Origin: Hysterangium stoloniferum
Taxonomy: Eukaryota > Basidiomycota > Agaricomycetes > Hysterangiales > Hysterangiaceae
NCBI GenBank assembly: GCA_015178975.1
Contig: WHVD01000007.1
Span: 620,001 to 684,000, forward strand
Direction: 5' to 3'
Length of the DNA stretch: 64,000 bases
Each line of letters opens with the position of its first letter. The first letter of the stretch is position 1. The notes below the pieces were generated by a model, which worked only from the letters and a program-made list of their open reading frames with translations, searched no databases and was not told the DNA's origin. The position numbers and the translations under genes were made by a program. Below are positions 23,990 to 35,552 of the stretch, in pieces.

Positions 23990-24430
23990 CACTGTCCATC
24001 CTCCTGGTTTTGATAAGAGGTGTTGCCATTATCCAAAGAAATAATTATATGTCGTGCCTGTATCATGGATCAAGGCCTTCGACACGCCAGCCATTATTCT
24101 TCAACACTGATGTGGCGTGAGGATTAGACGTTACTGACACACCCGTCAAAGGTGTTATAAAATGCGGGTAAGGCACGTCAAGTGAGATACCCAGCTGTCA
24201 ACTTCTGAACTTGCATATAACAATGAATGCAATGATGGACTAATCCACACACACCAGCAACCTTCAAAGCATTAAAATATATACACTTTACATAATATAT
24301 TAATACACTAGGGCGATAGAAAAATGAAAATACAATGATAACACGCGGCAAGATATTACATATTCTGTTCGCATCATGGACCTTCAATGTCCAGCGAGGG
24401 AAACGAGGAGCATAATCATGACAAGGTGCG
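23990..24430 (-). pseudogene. X exon 5 remnant fused to a Y remnant
   Basis: The segment 23990-24155 is the C-terminal part of X exon 5 read leftwards. At about 24155 it changes to Y sequence (24156-24430, minus), which includes CCATGATGCGAACAG and TTGACAGCTGGGTATCTCAC read on the minus strand. The same three-part structure recurs at 26460-26640. Confidence 0.5.
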
Positions 24431-24439
24431 ATCATACCA

Positions 24440-25330
24440 AGGTGCCCGCGTCGAATTCGAGATGCGTTCGTGGTCTGAAAGGGGTTCCATTCAAGTGGTA
24501 TACGGCGGAGGAACGAAGGTCACACTGCGAAGCGTATGGTATATTTGGCTTCGGCCTTCTACCGGTGTCCTGGCGCTCGATGGGGAAATTGAGATCGGCC
24601 ATCAACTGGAATTACGTCATCGCTTTACTATGGTCTCATCAAATCACCTTTACACACTAACCTGGATGAGGTTGCGTCGACATTTATTCTACAAATCGTC
24701 GGATATTTATCATCCCCATGCAATTCTCCCTTGCACCTCGACGACTTTGGGTATCTTGTCGAAAACATCTGCTACGTCTGTCAACTGTCTGTAGAGGAGC
24801 TCAGAGGTTGCATTGAATTATGGGTACAACCGTGCGTAACGACATCACATCATTTCATCCTGCCCACCAAAACCACAACAGACCATATTACTCACACCAA
24901 CTTTGCTAGTATGAATCTGTTATACAGCTTCTCGTGCGTTGCATGCACCAAGATGCGTGGTTTCGAGATATTTCCCGTGATGTATTGAAGGCTATAGTGG
25001 ACGACATAAACATCCATATAGCGTCATTTACACGTCAGATCGATGAGGACAGGTCACTTTCACTGTGGCATGATATCTGGGCCCTAGACACATTCTTCGA
25101 CGACAGCACGCTTGTCACGGATCATCTAAACCAGATTAATATGGTTTCTTGTCAAGCGAGATACTAATTGAGGTGACTCTGAACATGATAGCTGGACCTT
25201 CCAACATCAAATCCGCATGTACGACAGTGCGCAACCTCGATATAATCGCCATGCTCGCTCATCTTCATCCACATTGTGACACAATGCGCCGCTCAATCAA
25301 CGATCAAATTTGCAGTAACTGTTTTTGTAA
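24440..25330 (+). pseudogene. Family X copy 6 (exons 3-5, 5' truncated)
   Basis: Exon 3 starts inside its first block and is frame-shifted. The exon 3 end (QLSVEELRGCIELWVQPC) is visible near 24790, exon 4 near 24935-25150 (LKAIVDDINIHIASF, TFFDDSTLVTDH), and exon 5 up to 25310 (VTLNMIAGPSNIKSAC). Exon 5 then loses identity at a junction with Y copy 6. Confidence 0.55.
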
Positions 25331-25339
25331 ATGACATTG

Positions 25340-26260
25340 TACATTCCTTCCTTTCCATGATCGCCTCTATATCTGTGTCAATTAGGGACTCGCTGGCCGA
25401 ACTTGGAGTATAGCTACTTGAACCCCACGTGAGGAGGCCTAATAACCTTAGATACATAATGATGACAACTATGAATCTCCAGGAATCGTGAAATTGTCTG
25501 TGCGAGATGTCAAAAGGTGCGCGGACGCAGCCGACCGCACTCACCCGGATAATGGCGACTGGATGTCTCACTCTGTTGCTTGTGTGTGGAAATATGAGCA
25601 CAACGCCATCCGGGCGCACAAAGAGGTTCCATTTAAATATAAGAAACGACTTATACCAATTGAAGACTCATCACTAAAATGGTTTAAGCGTTGGGAGGAT
25701 GAACAGCTCTCTGGGATACTCCAGGCTGTTCCAGACGCTACATCATATCCTGGGCACATTCTAGATCACCGGGACTTCCTTACGTGAGCGACCCGGATCA
25801 AATACCAATTTACTGATGCTTCGTCTTCTTCAAGACATCCCGTGTCTTTGCTGCTTCTTTTTCTTCAGTTTCCTCCCTCAAGCCGCGGTCACAGATTCTC
25901 GGTCATATACAGGTGTGTCACCCGGTCAGCTGTGTTTTCTTTAATTTAGCCCCGTTTTCTTTTAAGTGGCCATGGAATCTGGCTGCCTCGCACTTCATAT
26001 TGTATCGCTAAGCATCAGTTATACATTATACCGGTCTTAAAAGTGCCTTGGGCTGCTCGCTTGGCCTTCTTTGCCATATCCGCGATGGTTGTTTTTCTCA
26101 AGTGACATCCCATGGGAGTGAGGCACTCCAGCATTGGGTCAAGGTTTTGAATGGGGTGAAATACTGACCGAGATAACCCTCGGGATGTATTAGTGAGTTG
26201 CGGGTGTTGTTTTCTGCTCTTCAATGACTTGCTTCATGATCCCAACTAACGGATATGCTG
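25340..26260 (+). pseudogene. Family Y copy 6, longest open Y exon
   Basis: An open stretch at 25488-25787 reads KLSVRDVKRCADAADRTHPD, then HKEVPFKYKKRLIPIEDSSL and KRWEDEQLSGILQAVPDA. This is the best evidence that Y once encoded protein: acidic and basic blocks without a known domain. Downstream Y blocks follow to 26260, with a partial deletion. The next 200 bp is tail-to-tail spacer. Confidence 0.5.
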
Positions 26261-26459
26261 TTTTATTTGAAACTTCTGAGTGGTATTCTATTTGAAGTGA
26301 TTCTAGCCACTAATAGGGCCCCCAATGTGTGTATAGCATCAACGAGCCGCGGTCAAGCACATAAAGGTGGTAAAGGTGACTATATGTGCTCTTGAATTCA
26401 CTCAAACTATATAGCTTTACATAAATTAGAAGTATTGCCAAAAGGGGAGCTAAGTAAAG

Positions 26460-26640
26460 GGTAATAGTAGTATTCTTCCTCCTGGTTCGCATAAGGTGTT
26501 GTCCAAGAGAAATTATGATATATAATGCAGAATGAATGGAAAAAGAGCATCAATATTACATATGTGCATCATGAACCTTAAATATCCAGGGAGGGAAACA
26601 AAGAGGATCACCATGATGACATTCAATCGTACCTAGGTAC
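26460..26640 (-). pseudogene. X exon 5 remnant fused to short Y remnant
   Basis: It repeats the architecture at 23990-24430 with a shorter Y piece: X C-terminal DNA to about 26550, then Y (CATATGTGCATCATGAACC) to 26640, then X exon 3 in the opposite orientation. The repeated arrangement shows a tandem duplication of about 2.4 kb period. Confidence 0.5.
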
Positions 26641-28190
26641 CCACGTTGAATTCGAGAACAGGCATGCATGGTCCTAAAGGAATTCTGGCATTCAAGTGGT
26701 ATATGGCAGAGGAACAAAGGTCACACTGCGATGCGTATGGCATATTTGGCTTCAGCCTTCTACCGGTGTCCAGGCGCTCGATGGTGTGATTGAGATCGGC
26801 CATCAACTGCAATTACTTCATCACTTTACAATGGTTTCATGAAATCACCGCTACACACAAACCTGGATGAGGTTGCGTAGACATTTATTCTACAAATCGT
26901 CGGATATTTATCATCCTGATGCAATCCTGCCTTGCACCTCGACCACCTTGGGTATATTGTGGAAAATATCTGCCACATCCGTCAACAGTCTGTAAAGGAG
27001 CTTAATGCGATCAGAGGTTGCATTGAAATCTGGGTACAACCGTGGGCCACGACATCACATCATTTAATCCTGCTCACCAAAACCAGAAGAGACCATATTA
27101 CTCACACCAACTTTGCTTGTATGAATCTCTTATACAACTTCTCATGTGTTGCATGCACCAAGATGCATGGTTTTGAGATATTTCTGTATTGAGCGCTAGA
27201 GTGGATGAGACGAACATCCATGTAGTGTCATTGACACTTCATATCGATGAGGACACATGTGAAGGATAGGTCACATAGGAGGATAATACTATTATTTCCT
27301 TTTGTTTTATATTTTTATTTCTCTCTTTATCACTCATAAATACGCTTTTATTAGTTTGAGAGTTCATGTATGCTTGTGGGCACTCTCGCCCACAAGAAGT
27401 ATGCTTATGTCACAGTAGTAGTCACACGATAGAACTTTAGACACTTTTCAACCCCGACAACCATCACCTGCATATGCAAGTACTGGTACGGGGTCTTGTC
27501 TAAAACAAGCCTTCGCTTTATATCTCTTCCTAAATCTACAGTAACAACACTTCACACTGAAACAGTCAAAGCTCATTACTATTACTTGACTCAACTTCTA
27601 ACTCTTACTTCGTGCAGTAAGAATATCCATCATAATCCCCTTTTCGTAGGATATTCTCTCTCTCTCTCTCAATATATACCTTCTCTCCTCTACTTGGTCA
27701 TTGACCCAGTTAGCTACCCAATCGGATTGCACCGTAAGGTCGATCCGTTCTTGTAATCATCTACCGATTGCACCTTAAGGGTCAATCGTAATCTATATTT
27801 GACTACTTCAACTATCAGTCAGTTGTATTTCGTACTGTCGTTAGTCGATAACGATCACACATTGAGTGGTAAACTACTTGACCCTTTACAACACGTCACT
27901 TTCACTGTAGCATAATATCTGGACATTGTGACGCAATGCACCACTCAATAAACGATCAAATCTGCAGTAACTGCCTATATTTGTGAAATGACATTGTACA
28001 TTCCTTCCTTTCTGTGGTCGCCACACCTTTGACTTGTGTGTCAGTAAGGTCGATTCAACTCCACATCAGTGTTGAAGAATAATGGCTGGTGTGTTGAAGG
28101 ACTTGCTCCATGATATAGGCACAACATATAATCATGTCTCCGGCACATATTATTAACACCAGAAGGACAGATAGTTCTATTACTCTCTAC
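26640..28190 (+). pseudogene. Family X copy 7 (exons 3-5, with LTR in exon 4)
   Basis: Exon 3 begins with GAATTCGAGAACAGGCATG and is frame-shifted. Its end reads QQSVKELNAIRGCIEIWVQP. Exon 4 is cut by solo LTR A1, with the rest of exon 4 after 27891 shortened by a deletion into exon 5. Exon 5 runs to about 28190. Several lesions; non-functional. Confidence 0.55.
27258..27890 (+). mobile_element. Solo LTR (family A, copy 1), 633 bp
   Basis: It starts TGTGAAGG and ends CTTTACA. The flanks read ACACA and ACACG, a 5-bp duplication with one difference. It is similar in layout to 32948-33546 and 41605-42269. It interrupts X copy 7 exon 4. Confidence 0.7.
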
Positions 28191-28479
28191 TTGAATCGCT
28201 TGTCACAGGATGTACAGGTTGTATAACGCTATATAACCCGGGTAATTGATAGCACATACAACCACATTTTACCATCGTCAGGTGTTGTGTAGTTTCCCGT
28301 TCATTCCATACAGATGTAGAATAATAGTCATGACCCTTAGGCGTGGCTAGAATTGCTCATGACTTATGAAAGACAACACGTTCGCATAGAATAGCACTGA
28401 GAATTCTCAAATGAGAGCTCCATCACCTTGATTGTCGTATCACTTAGTTGGGATAAAATGGAGAGGTCATTGAAGAAAA

Positions 28480-29560
28480 GGGAAGAACACCCGCAACAAT
28501 CACCCACTAATACATGGCAATGTTTATCTTGGTCAGACTCATCTAATTTTCAAAGGCCATGCTCGATCTCCGGATCGGCTATCACAAGGCACAAAACTCT
28601 GAAATAAAAGGTGAACCCTTTAGACCGTACAGGGACCATGTTGGGTGGATTGCATAAAGTATTTCTCTCCACTGGAAACCTGGACCCTACATGGGAGCAT
28701 CTTGTTCCCATGGGATCCGTCTTGGAACAAACACAGTGGTAAATATTTCAGAGAAGGTCAAAGGAGCACTGCGAGTCACCTTTGAGACTGGTGTACTGTA
28801 GAACTGATGCCTGGCGAAAGAGGAGAAGTGCGATGAATATAGATGCCATGACCACATGGTCGAAATGGTTCTTCGTTAGATATAACAAAATCCTGCCAGG
28901 TGACACACCGGTATATGACCGATATTCTGTGACCACGGCTTCAATATCTTTGATCAAAAGTGTAGTTGATTGGTTGTCCGAAGGTTCTTGAGGGACGGAA
29001 ATGAAGCAAAAGAAGGACCAAGGACACAGGATGTCTTGAAGAAGAAGAAGCATCAGTAATGGTATTTGATCTGGACGGTTCACACAGGGAAGTCCCGGAA
29101 ATCTAGAATGTGCCCGTACTGGAATACCTTGATGCATCCCACATAGCCGGACTTCCCCACAGCGCTTAAAACCATTTTATTCATGAGTTCAATTTGACCA
29201 ACTCATTGATTTTCTTTAAACACTTCCTTTAAAAGGAACATTTTCGAGAACCTGCCGGCATTCATGTTCCGAGTACTGCAAACAAGGACCAGAGTGAGAC
29301 ATGCTGTGCCATTTTCTGGGAGAGTGTGGAGAATACGTTCCTCGGCGTCCAAACTCCTTTTGCCATCTCTCACCGACCATTGCCCGATTCTTGGTGATTC
29401 AGAGTTCTCGGCATTATATCCCTAAAGGTTTTATACCTCGTCAGGTCGGTTTCAAGTGACTGTTGTCAGGTTGTCATTACGGGAGGCATAAGGTCGATAG
29501 TGTGTATATGCGGTAAGTTTAGCACCTTGCTTCTTTAAAAATATTCGAAAGTTTTTCTAC
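28480..29560 (-). pseudogene. Family Y copy 7 (inverted duplicate of copy 4)
   Basis: It matches 22700-23800 in the opposite orientation. The frame 28748-29137 stays open across DNQSTTLLIKDIEAVVTEYR and YTGVSPG, after which other copies show a GTAAGC-like donor. It lies head to head with X copy 8. No known domain. Confidence 0.5.
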
Positions 29561-30332
29561 CACTGTCATTCTGGGTGCTAGGTTTGTGGCATCATATATC
29601 GTGTCACAGACTTTTTTTCCCCACTTCATCGCTCGGCACCTTATGCTTTCCAACAGGCTTTTCTCTTGTTAGCTGACGCAAATTATTTCACTTAGACTGC
29701 CCATGTGATAATAGTAGCATGTAATTAGTTATGGAATATAGAATAAATGCTCAATTTGTTAATAAAAACCTGACGGACTCTCCACAAACAGGTATAGTCA
29801 CGATCGGGGCCAATTAGCCTCAGTACAGAATTATCGGAATTGGAATTCCAAAATAATTACACACGACGTGCATATTTCTGTTAGACATAGCCCAAGTGGA
29901 AAGCGCCGGAGGCTGTACCTGAGAAGCACTGTCATGGATATCATCCACTGCATTTACATATTCAATCAATCGAGATGTCACTTCTCAACTAACCTGAAAG
30001 CTAAATTGACCAAAATCTAGCACTCAAGAAGCGGGAAGTTGGCACATTATGTGGTGAAGGCTCATCAGATTATTCATATACGCCACATGTGCTCTCTGCC
30101 AGTCAGTACAGAATGAGTGTATACCATAGTGATTGAACCTGAGAGTATCCTGGAGATCAATTGAATGAAGGAAGTCGAGGGGCTTCGAGTTGTGTAAAAG
30201 GAAGGGATGAAACGCTGGGCGTCCTATATACAGCACTGCCACAATTCTATAGCTGGACATTAATTTACCTGATAACTGGACCTTAAAAGTGCAGCATCCC
30301 CTTCTGGTGTCACAACAACCTGTTGCACACTG
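29561..30332. promoter_or_regulatory. Head-to-head spacer between Y copy 7 and X copy 8
   Basis: This 770-bp stretch corresponds to the spacer at 22184-22700, with an additional piece at 29600-29830 that is not in that copy. It shares the GAGAAGTGACATCTCGATTGA block (inverted). A shared promoter is inferred. Confidence 0.4.
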
Positions 30333-32142
30333 ATGTCAACATCAAACGAGACGACTCCAAGCAGGGAAGATATCATACTGGCTGAAACCCTCCTACAAGA
30401 GGTTGAGTGGCTTCAGCCCTTGGTTTTGCCAGCTGCATTGCGCTCAGAAGAACGGGAGGAGATCATTGACGTGGGAATGAGGGAAAGATTCCATGTGAAC
30501 CTTTGAGAACGATGGAGCTGTATCGAACATTGGCATCGTTTGTATTTTCAGGTTCCTGAAGACGACCAGCATATACCATTGTCTGCAGAAGAAGTGGAAG
30601 TTTGGGTTGAGCAATGGGTACGCAAAATTAGACAGCCTTTCATGTACACTGTTCATAAAATGGACGCTTTCAGTGCCTAGGAGAGACACATTGTGATGAT
30701 CCACCAACTATTATCAAAAGGCGATGTAGATCCACGAAGACCACATCCAGTGTCAATCCAGATTATAGTCATGACGTGGACTGGGAAGTGGACTCAATGT
30801 ATGGGGGCTCATTGACATCTCTAAATGTTGAAATTGGCCCCGGGTATTACTGTGGACTTATTTTAGAAAAGGTTGGGATGAGTGTGCTTTTCAACACAAG
30901 GAAAGCTTCACTGATGGCAAAGTTGATGATATTCAAGTGAATGGCATAAGGAGACAACAGGGCCTTCAATAAGTTCATACGCAAGCGTTTCACTCTGCCT
31001 AAACTCGGAATAGTAATTCAGGAGACCATTGACACAATGCGGTGGGGATACTTCAGCCCCAATCATTGAATACAGTCGAGATACTCACATCTCTGTAGAC
31101 CCACTTACCCATGTCGGATTCGCCAACGGGTGTCAGTGGTCTTAAAGTGGCTCCATTTTTCTAGTGTTATACAGCGGATTAACGGAGGACACACTGCCAA
31201 TATTATGGCATCGTTGGGTTCAGCCTTCTACTGGTGTCCGGGCGCTCAATGGTATGGTAGAGATCGGCTACCAACTGTAATTACATCATCACTTTACAAT
31301 GCTGTCATAAAATCACCGTTACACACCAATGTGGATGAGGTTGCGTCGACACTCATTCTACAAATCGCACAATACTTTTCATGCCATCAATATCCCCTCC
31401 TCTTGGACAAACTTGTGGATATCGTGCAAAGCCTCTGCCATGTGCGTCAACTATCTGTAGAGGAGCTCACTGCGATTAGACATTGTATTGGATTCTGGGT
31501 ACAACCATGCGTCGTGACATCACATAATTTCATCTGGCCCACCAAACCCACAATGGACAAAATTACTCACATTGACGTTCCTTGTATGTATCTCCTATGC
31601 AGCTTCTGGTGTGTTGCATGCACCAAGATGCCTGGTTTTGAGATATTGCTGGGGATGTATTGAAGGTTATAGTGGACGACGCAAACCTCCTTATAGCATC
31701 CTTGACACTTTATATTGATGGCAGCATGTTATATTCACTGTCGCATAGTACCAGGGACCTACAAACCTTCTTCAATGACAGAACGCTTCGCACGGATCAT
31801 ATCCATCAGCTGAATGTGGTTTCTTCAATCATTGAACTGCTCCTAAGGTATGTTGACAATGCTTTACCTTCCAGCATCATCTCATATCTGCCCATGAACA
31901 TATCCGATCAGTCTGATTCTGAGACACATGGGTCCAAATTTGTGGTTCCTCTTGTCAGAAGTGAGCATAATCGAAACCACCCTGAAGCTGATAGCTGGAT
32001 CTTCCGACATCGAATCCGCGTGTACCATGGTGTGCAGCCTCAATATCTTCCCGATGCTCTTGTTTCATCCATTGTGCCAACCCAATTTCTCTTGGATACC
32101 ACCAATACACAATCAGAACCAGGAGGAGGGATAGTACTATGA
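30333..32142 (+). pseudogene. Family X copy 8, best-preserved plus-strand copy, unknown function
   Basis: The exons are 30333-30617 (95 codons, MSTSNETTPSREDI start), 30674-31041, 31099 to about 31498, about 31603-31847, and exon 5 from the CAG near 31911. Introns 1 and 2 are 56 and 57 nt with GTACGC..TTTCAG and GTGGGG..CTGTAG. Intron 4 is about 64 nt with GTATGT..GATCAG. Intron 3 is less certain: GTACAA at 31499 keeps the frame. The exons read LLQEVEWLQPLVLPAAL, NVEIGPGYYCGLILEKVG, LGSAFYWCPGAQW, VDDANLLIASLTLYID and LKLIAGSSDIESACTM. Stops occur at 30504 (CGA to TGA), 30938 (CGA to TGA), 30947 (TAT to TAA) and 31639 (CGA to TGA). Exon 5 has lost about 200 bp between two GATGCTC repeats. I recognise no domain; the protein looks helical and soluble, with no signal peptide. 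Confidence 0.65.
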
Positions 32143-32947
32143 CACATAGAAAATCAGAATGACAAGATCCAAACTCAGCTAGCTGTTCTAATCCAGATTC
32201 TGCAGTCCCTCCAATAATATTATTTCCTTTGTGAACAATTTTCTTCTCATACCAAACATGATCAACATTTAATAGAACTGGGGATATCTCTGTCACAGAT
32301 TTACCTGGACCAGAAAATCCAGGAATACCAACAGCTAATTGTAGTGATCCCATTTTTGGATGTTGCTGAAATATTTTGTAGAGCTGAGATCTTTCATTGG
32401 CAAGAAGATGGAGTCTATGAGTAGGTCGTTGGTGAAGGTGTGTCCCACCATTGTGATACATAATCCCATTCTTATAATGAATAATTGTGGACAATACATT
32501 GCATATCACATGTTGTAAATTCCATCCACAGTCACAACTGCAGTTTAACTGTTTTTGAATACCAGTATCTCTAGTCTGAGGCCAAATGATAATATCACAG
32601 TCAGGATTTTTGCAATGTATGATACCCAAACATTTTTTTGTATGCTTTCCATGATCTAAAGTTGGAGAATTTATATCATGGTGTTTATCCCCACCTAGCA
32701 CTACAGTTGCCCAGTGAACAGATAACTTGTTGAGGGCTTCATATTCAGAATGTGTAAACTGATGTGACTATTCACCATCAGGCCATCCATCCCAGTCTTG
32801 AACTTTTTTATTCTCCATTGGTCTGATAGATGATTGTGGAGCCTTGAGATGGTTTTTAGACATGAAGTTGGGAGATGGTGATAATTCCTCTAATTTTGGT
32901 AAAGGAACTGAGGGAGTAGCAATGGTAATGCTTTGATGGCTTGGAAG

Positions 32948-33546
32948 TGTGAGAGGTATGGCGAAATACACTCAGGAAATATAGTCGGATGATCCCTTAC
33001 TATATTTCCTTTATTATTTCTGTTTTCTCTCTATTTTATTATACATCTATAACTAGTTTGACGATCTATGTATGCGGTACATCGACTCTTGTGGGTGCAT
33101 ACACGCCAGACTTATGTATTCTAGTGCCCATAGTTTAAACTCAGACACTTTTTACACCGCAACGACAACTTACCCAGACACCCATTAGTGTCCTGTAAGT
33201 TGTGATTGGTGTATCATCTCGACCGTCACAGATGGGTTTTAGCTATCTACTCAGCCAGAGTTTCGAACTGCACCAGTTGAAACTCTATCCTTATCTCAAC
33301 TCGCGCGGACTACATCCACGCTACTCTATTACTCGACTCTCTAGTTACTCTATTTTACACTCGAGCAGTCGTCCAGAATCATACTTAACAGTCAATTCTA
33401 CTTATTCATTCTAGCTCTCTACCTTACTCTAGATAGTTACTTCTTTCTACCATATTGAACTAAATAGTCAATACATCTTAGTGTCGTACCTAAACGGTCG
33501 ATATTCTTCGTATATAGAATGGTTAGAACTTCCACTACTCTTCACA
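32948..33546 (+). mobile_element. Solo LTR (family A, copy 2), 599 bp
   Basis: It starts TGTGAGAGG, ends CTCTTCACA, and is flanked by GGAAG (32943-32947, 33547-33551). Copy 2 of the transposon has the empty site. Only 13 bp separate it from the next LTR. Confidence 0.85.
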
Positions 33547-33559
33547 GGAAGTAACATCA

Positions 33560-34377
33560 TGTTACGACCCAGACAAATCCCACCAGACTCCAGGCACTAA
33601 CCCGTACACCCCCACGCACTACAAGCACCAATTGTCTGTTTATAGGATTTCCCGCCCAGACTCTGTTACATCAAGACTTGTTATGTTCGACCTCATTACG
33701 ACACATATCAGTCACCGGACTTCCCCCAGACTCCGTCTCTGTCTATGTCTGTCTTCGTCCACACATCAGTCACCGGATCCTGCTCAGAATCCCGTCACCA
33801 CTCTAATCGAGCCCCATTCCTGTTTTAGTCAAATGACCTGTCACGATTAGGACTCCGCTCCTGCTCTGTTTCCTGTTATGGATTATGCTTTGTCACGATT
33901 TGGACTCTGCTCCATTCCGTTCCATTCCTAACACCAAACTTGGTGTTTACTATTCCCGTTTATGTTTTGTTAGTTTCGTTTCATCATTACCGGATTAGTA
34001 TGTTATTCACTCCATGGTCTATATAAACTGGCAGATGTTGTATATACAATCCAGTCAAAAAATTAGCTTAGATTCCCCCCAGTAATCTAATATATTTTCC
34101 TCTATAAAAACCTTACTCTAATCACACCGCTCGCACTAGTTGGAGCCCACGGGTTCTGGTGCATCTATCTCTCTCGACTATCTTGACTCACGACTCACGA
34201 TGTCACGACCTATGACCTATAACCCATGAACCCTGCCCAGACTCCTCGGGATTCCTGTCCGCCCATTCAAATTGGACAACACAATCTAGTGAGGGCGCAG
34301 CCTATAAGCTGAAGCCAAGTCCTACCGGATATCCCACGGGTTTCTCACGAGACCCACCCTGTGTGTGTATCCTAACA
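33560..34377 (+). mobile_element. Solo LTR (family B, copy 1), 818 bp
   Basis: It starts TGTTACGACCC, ends ATCCTAACA, and is flanked by CATCA (33555-33559, 34378-34382). It has TATATAAAC near 34020. It is related to 59645-60367, with the shared block TAAGCTGAAGCCAAGTCCT close to the 3' end. Confidence 0.85.
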
Positions 34378-35146
34378 CATCATCAGAAATAGTGTGAGGT
34401 GGGGTTAGGAATTGAATATAGATGGAGTGATGTGATTTGGATTTAAAAAATAACCAAAAGGATTTCCTATCAATAATGAATTAATTATTCTGTATTAAAT
34501 AATTGAGTATAACTTGTACCTTCCAGGTCATAACCAGGTAACATCCTAGGTGGATAAGGTCCATGATGGTATAGTCCAGCAACAACATATATAATTTAGT
34601 AAAACATAGAAATGATTAAAGGAAACTTGGCATACCTTTTCCAGGGGTAGATATTGTTGGTTCACAGTCTTTGATAATGACAATATCAGGCCTGGAATGA
34701 AATCCAAATAACTTGTGAAAAATAATGGAACAGAAACTATATAAATAGTATATAAGAATTAATTCAAAAGGTATTATAATAATATACCATTAGAGAAATA
34801 AGAGAGATAGTTCCCAGATAAGAGGAATGGCTGAATAAATTTCAAAAAGTCTAATAAGCAGTGTAAGTGATCCAGTAAGCCAAGACTTCCAAAGTATACA
34901 TTCACAGGGATCCAAAGTGTCCACAGATGATGCTTCTTGACTGATAGTATCTTTCCAAAGCAAGAGATTCCCAAAACTCTTACAGAAGTGTAGAATAACT
35001 GGAAAGAAACAATGCTCTATAACACTTGATGAATAGAGAAGCTGATCTTAGTGTCACCAAAAGATATAGTGTGATTTGGCTCAAGAATTGGAGAGGTCGA
35101 GGCTCGAAAAAAGTTCAAACTCCGACATTGAATCTCACTGTGGGGG

Positions 35147-35475
35147 TGCCGCGCACTGCTGTGAGGGGTGTGGCGAAAAGTGGACAATTGCCACGAATAT
35201 ACATTTTGGCTTCAAACTAAAACATAGCTATATTTTGAATGGTAATACTCAAAATACCATTTTAAATGATATATGCTCTTCAAAAAAGGACTATTTACAA
35301 TTTTAAACATCCAAACCCAGTCTTAAAGTAAATTAACAGGGCCCCAATGAACAGATTGATATATTATGAAGAACATAGACAAAACTATGTCTATTTTATG
35401 CTAGGTAAATGTGTCTTTGAAGGCATTTTGAGGTGTTCGCGGCAGTCGCGACACCTGCGCGGCACTTTCCCATGG
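35147..35475. mobile_element. MITE-like element with GTGCCGCGC ends, upstream of the NLR
   Basis: The ends read GGTGCCGCGCACTGC on the left and the inverse GCGCGGCACTTTCC on the right, around about 300 bp of AT-rich DNA. A related element with the same AGTGCCGCG motifs lies at 57828-58197. No coding potential. A target duplication is not clear. It ends about 80 bp before the NLR start codon. Confidence 0.5.
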
Positions 35476-35552
35476 CCCGTTGTGGCAGTGTCACACCTGT
35501 GACCGTCTGTTACCGTGTCAACCATTGATCTCCGATTTCACCTCCATTGAAC

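Larger units (their letters stand above)
32143..34980 (-). mobile_element. MULE-like DNA transposon copy 1 (3' truncated, two LTR insertions)
   Basis: The minus-strand coding blocks in order are: DPCECILWKSWLTG and FEIYSAIPLIWEL (near 34800-34930), PGYDLEG-type and LNPNQINPSIFN-type stretches (34378-34560), then 31955-32701 with CLGIIHCKNPDCDIIIWPQT, CSCDCGWNLQHVICNV and HLHQRPTHRLHLL. The paired CxxxxC, CxC and HxHxRPTH residues resemble WRKY/GCM/FLYWCH-type zinc-binding domains of MULE-like transposases. The copy stops at 32143 against the 3' end of X copy 8, so the DDE part is missing. Copy 2 at 60390-62513 retains the next block. The superfamily assignment is tentative. Confidence 0.5.

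Noticed and set aside
31595-31663. End of the X protein at the conserved stop after ACTKMPGFEILL
   Set aside because: The other frame continues open into exon 4 in several copies, so this stop lies in the intron 3 read-through frame. The exact intron 3 boundaries stay unresolved.
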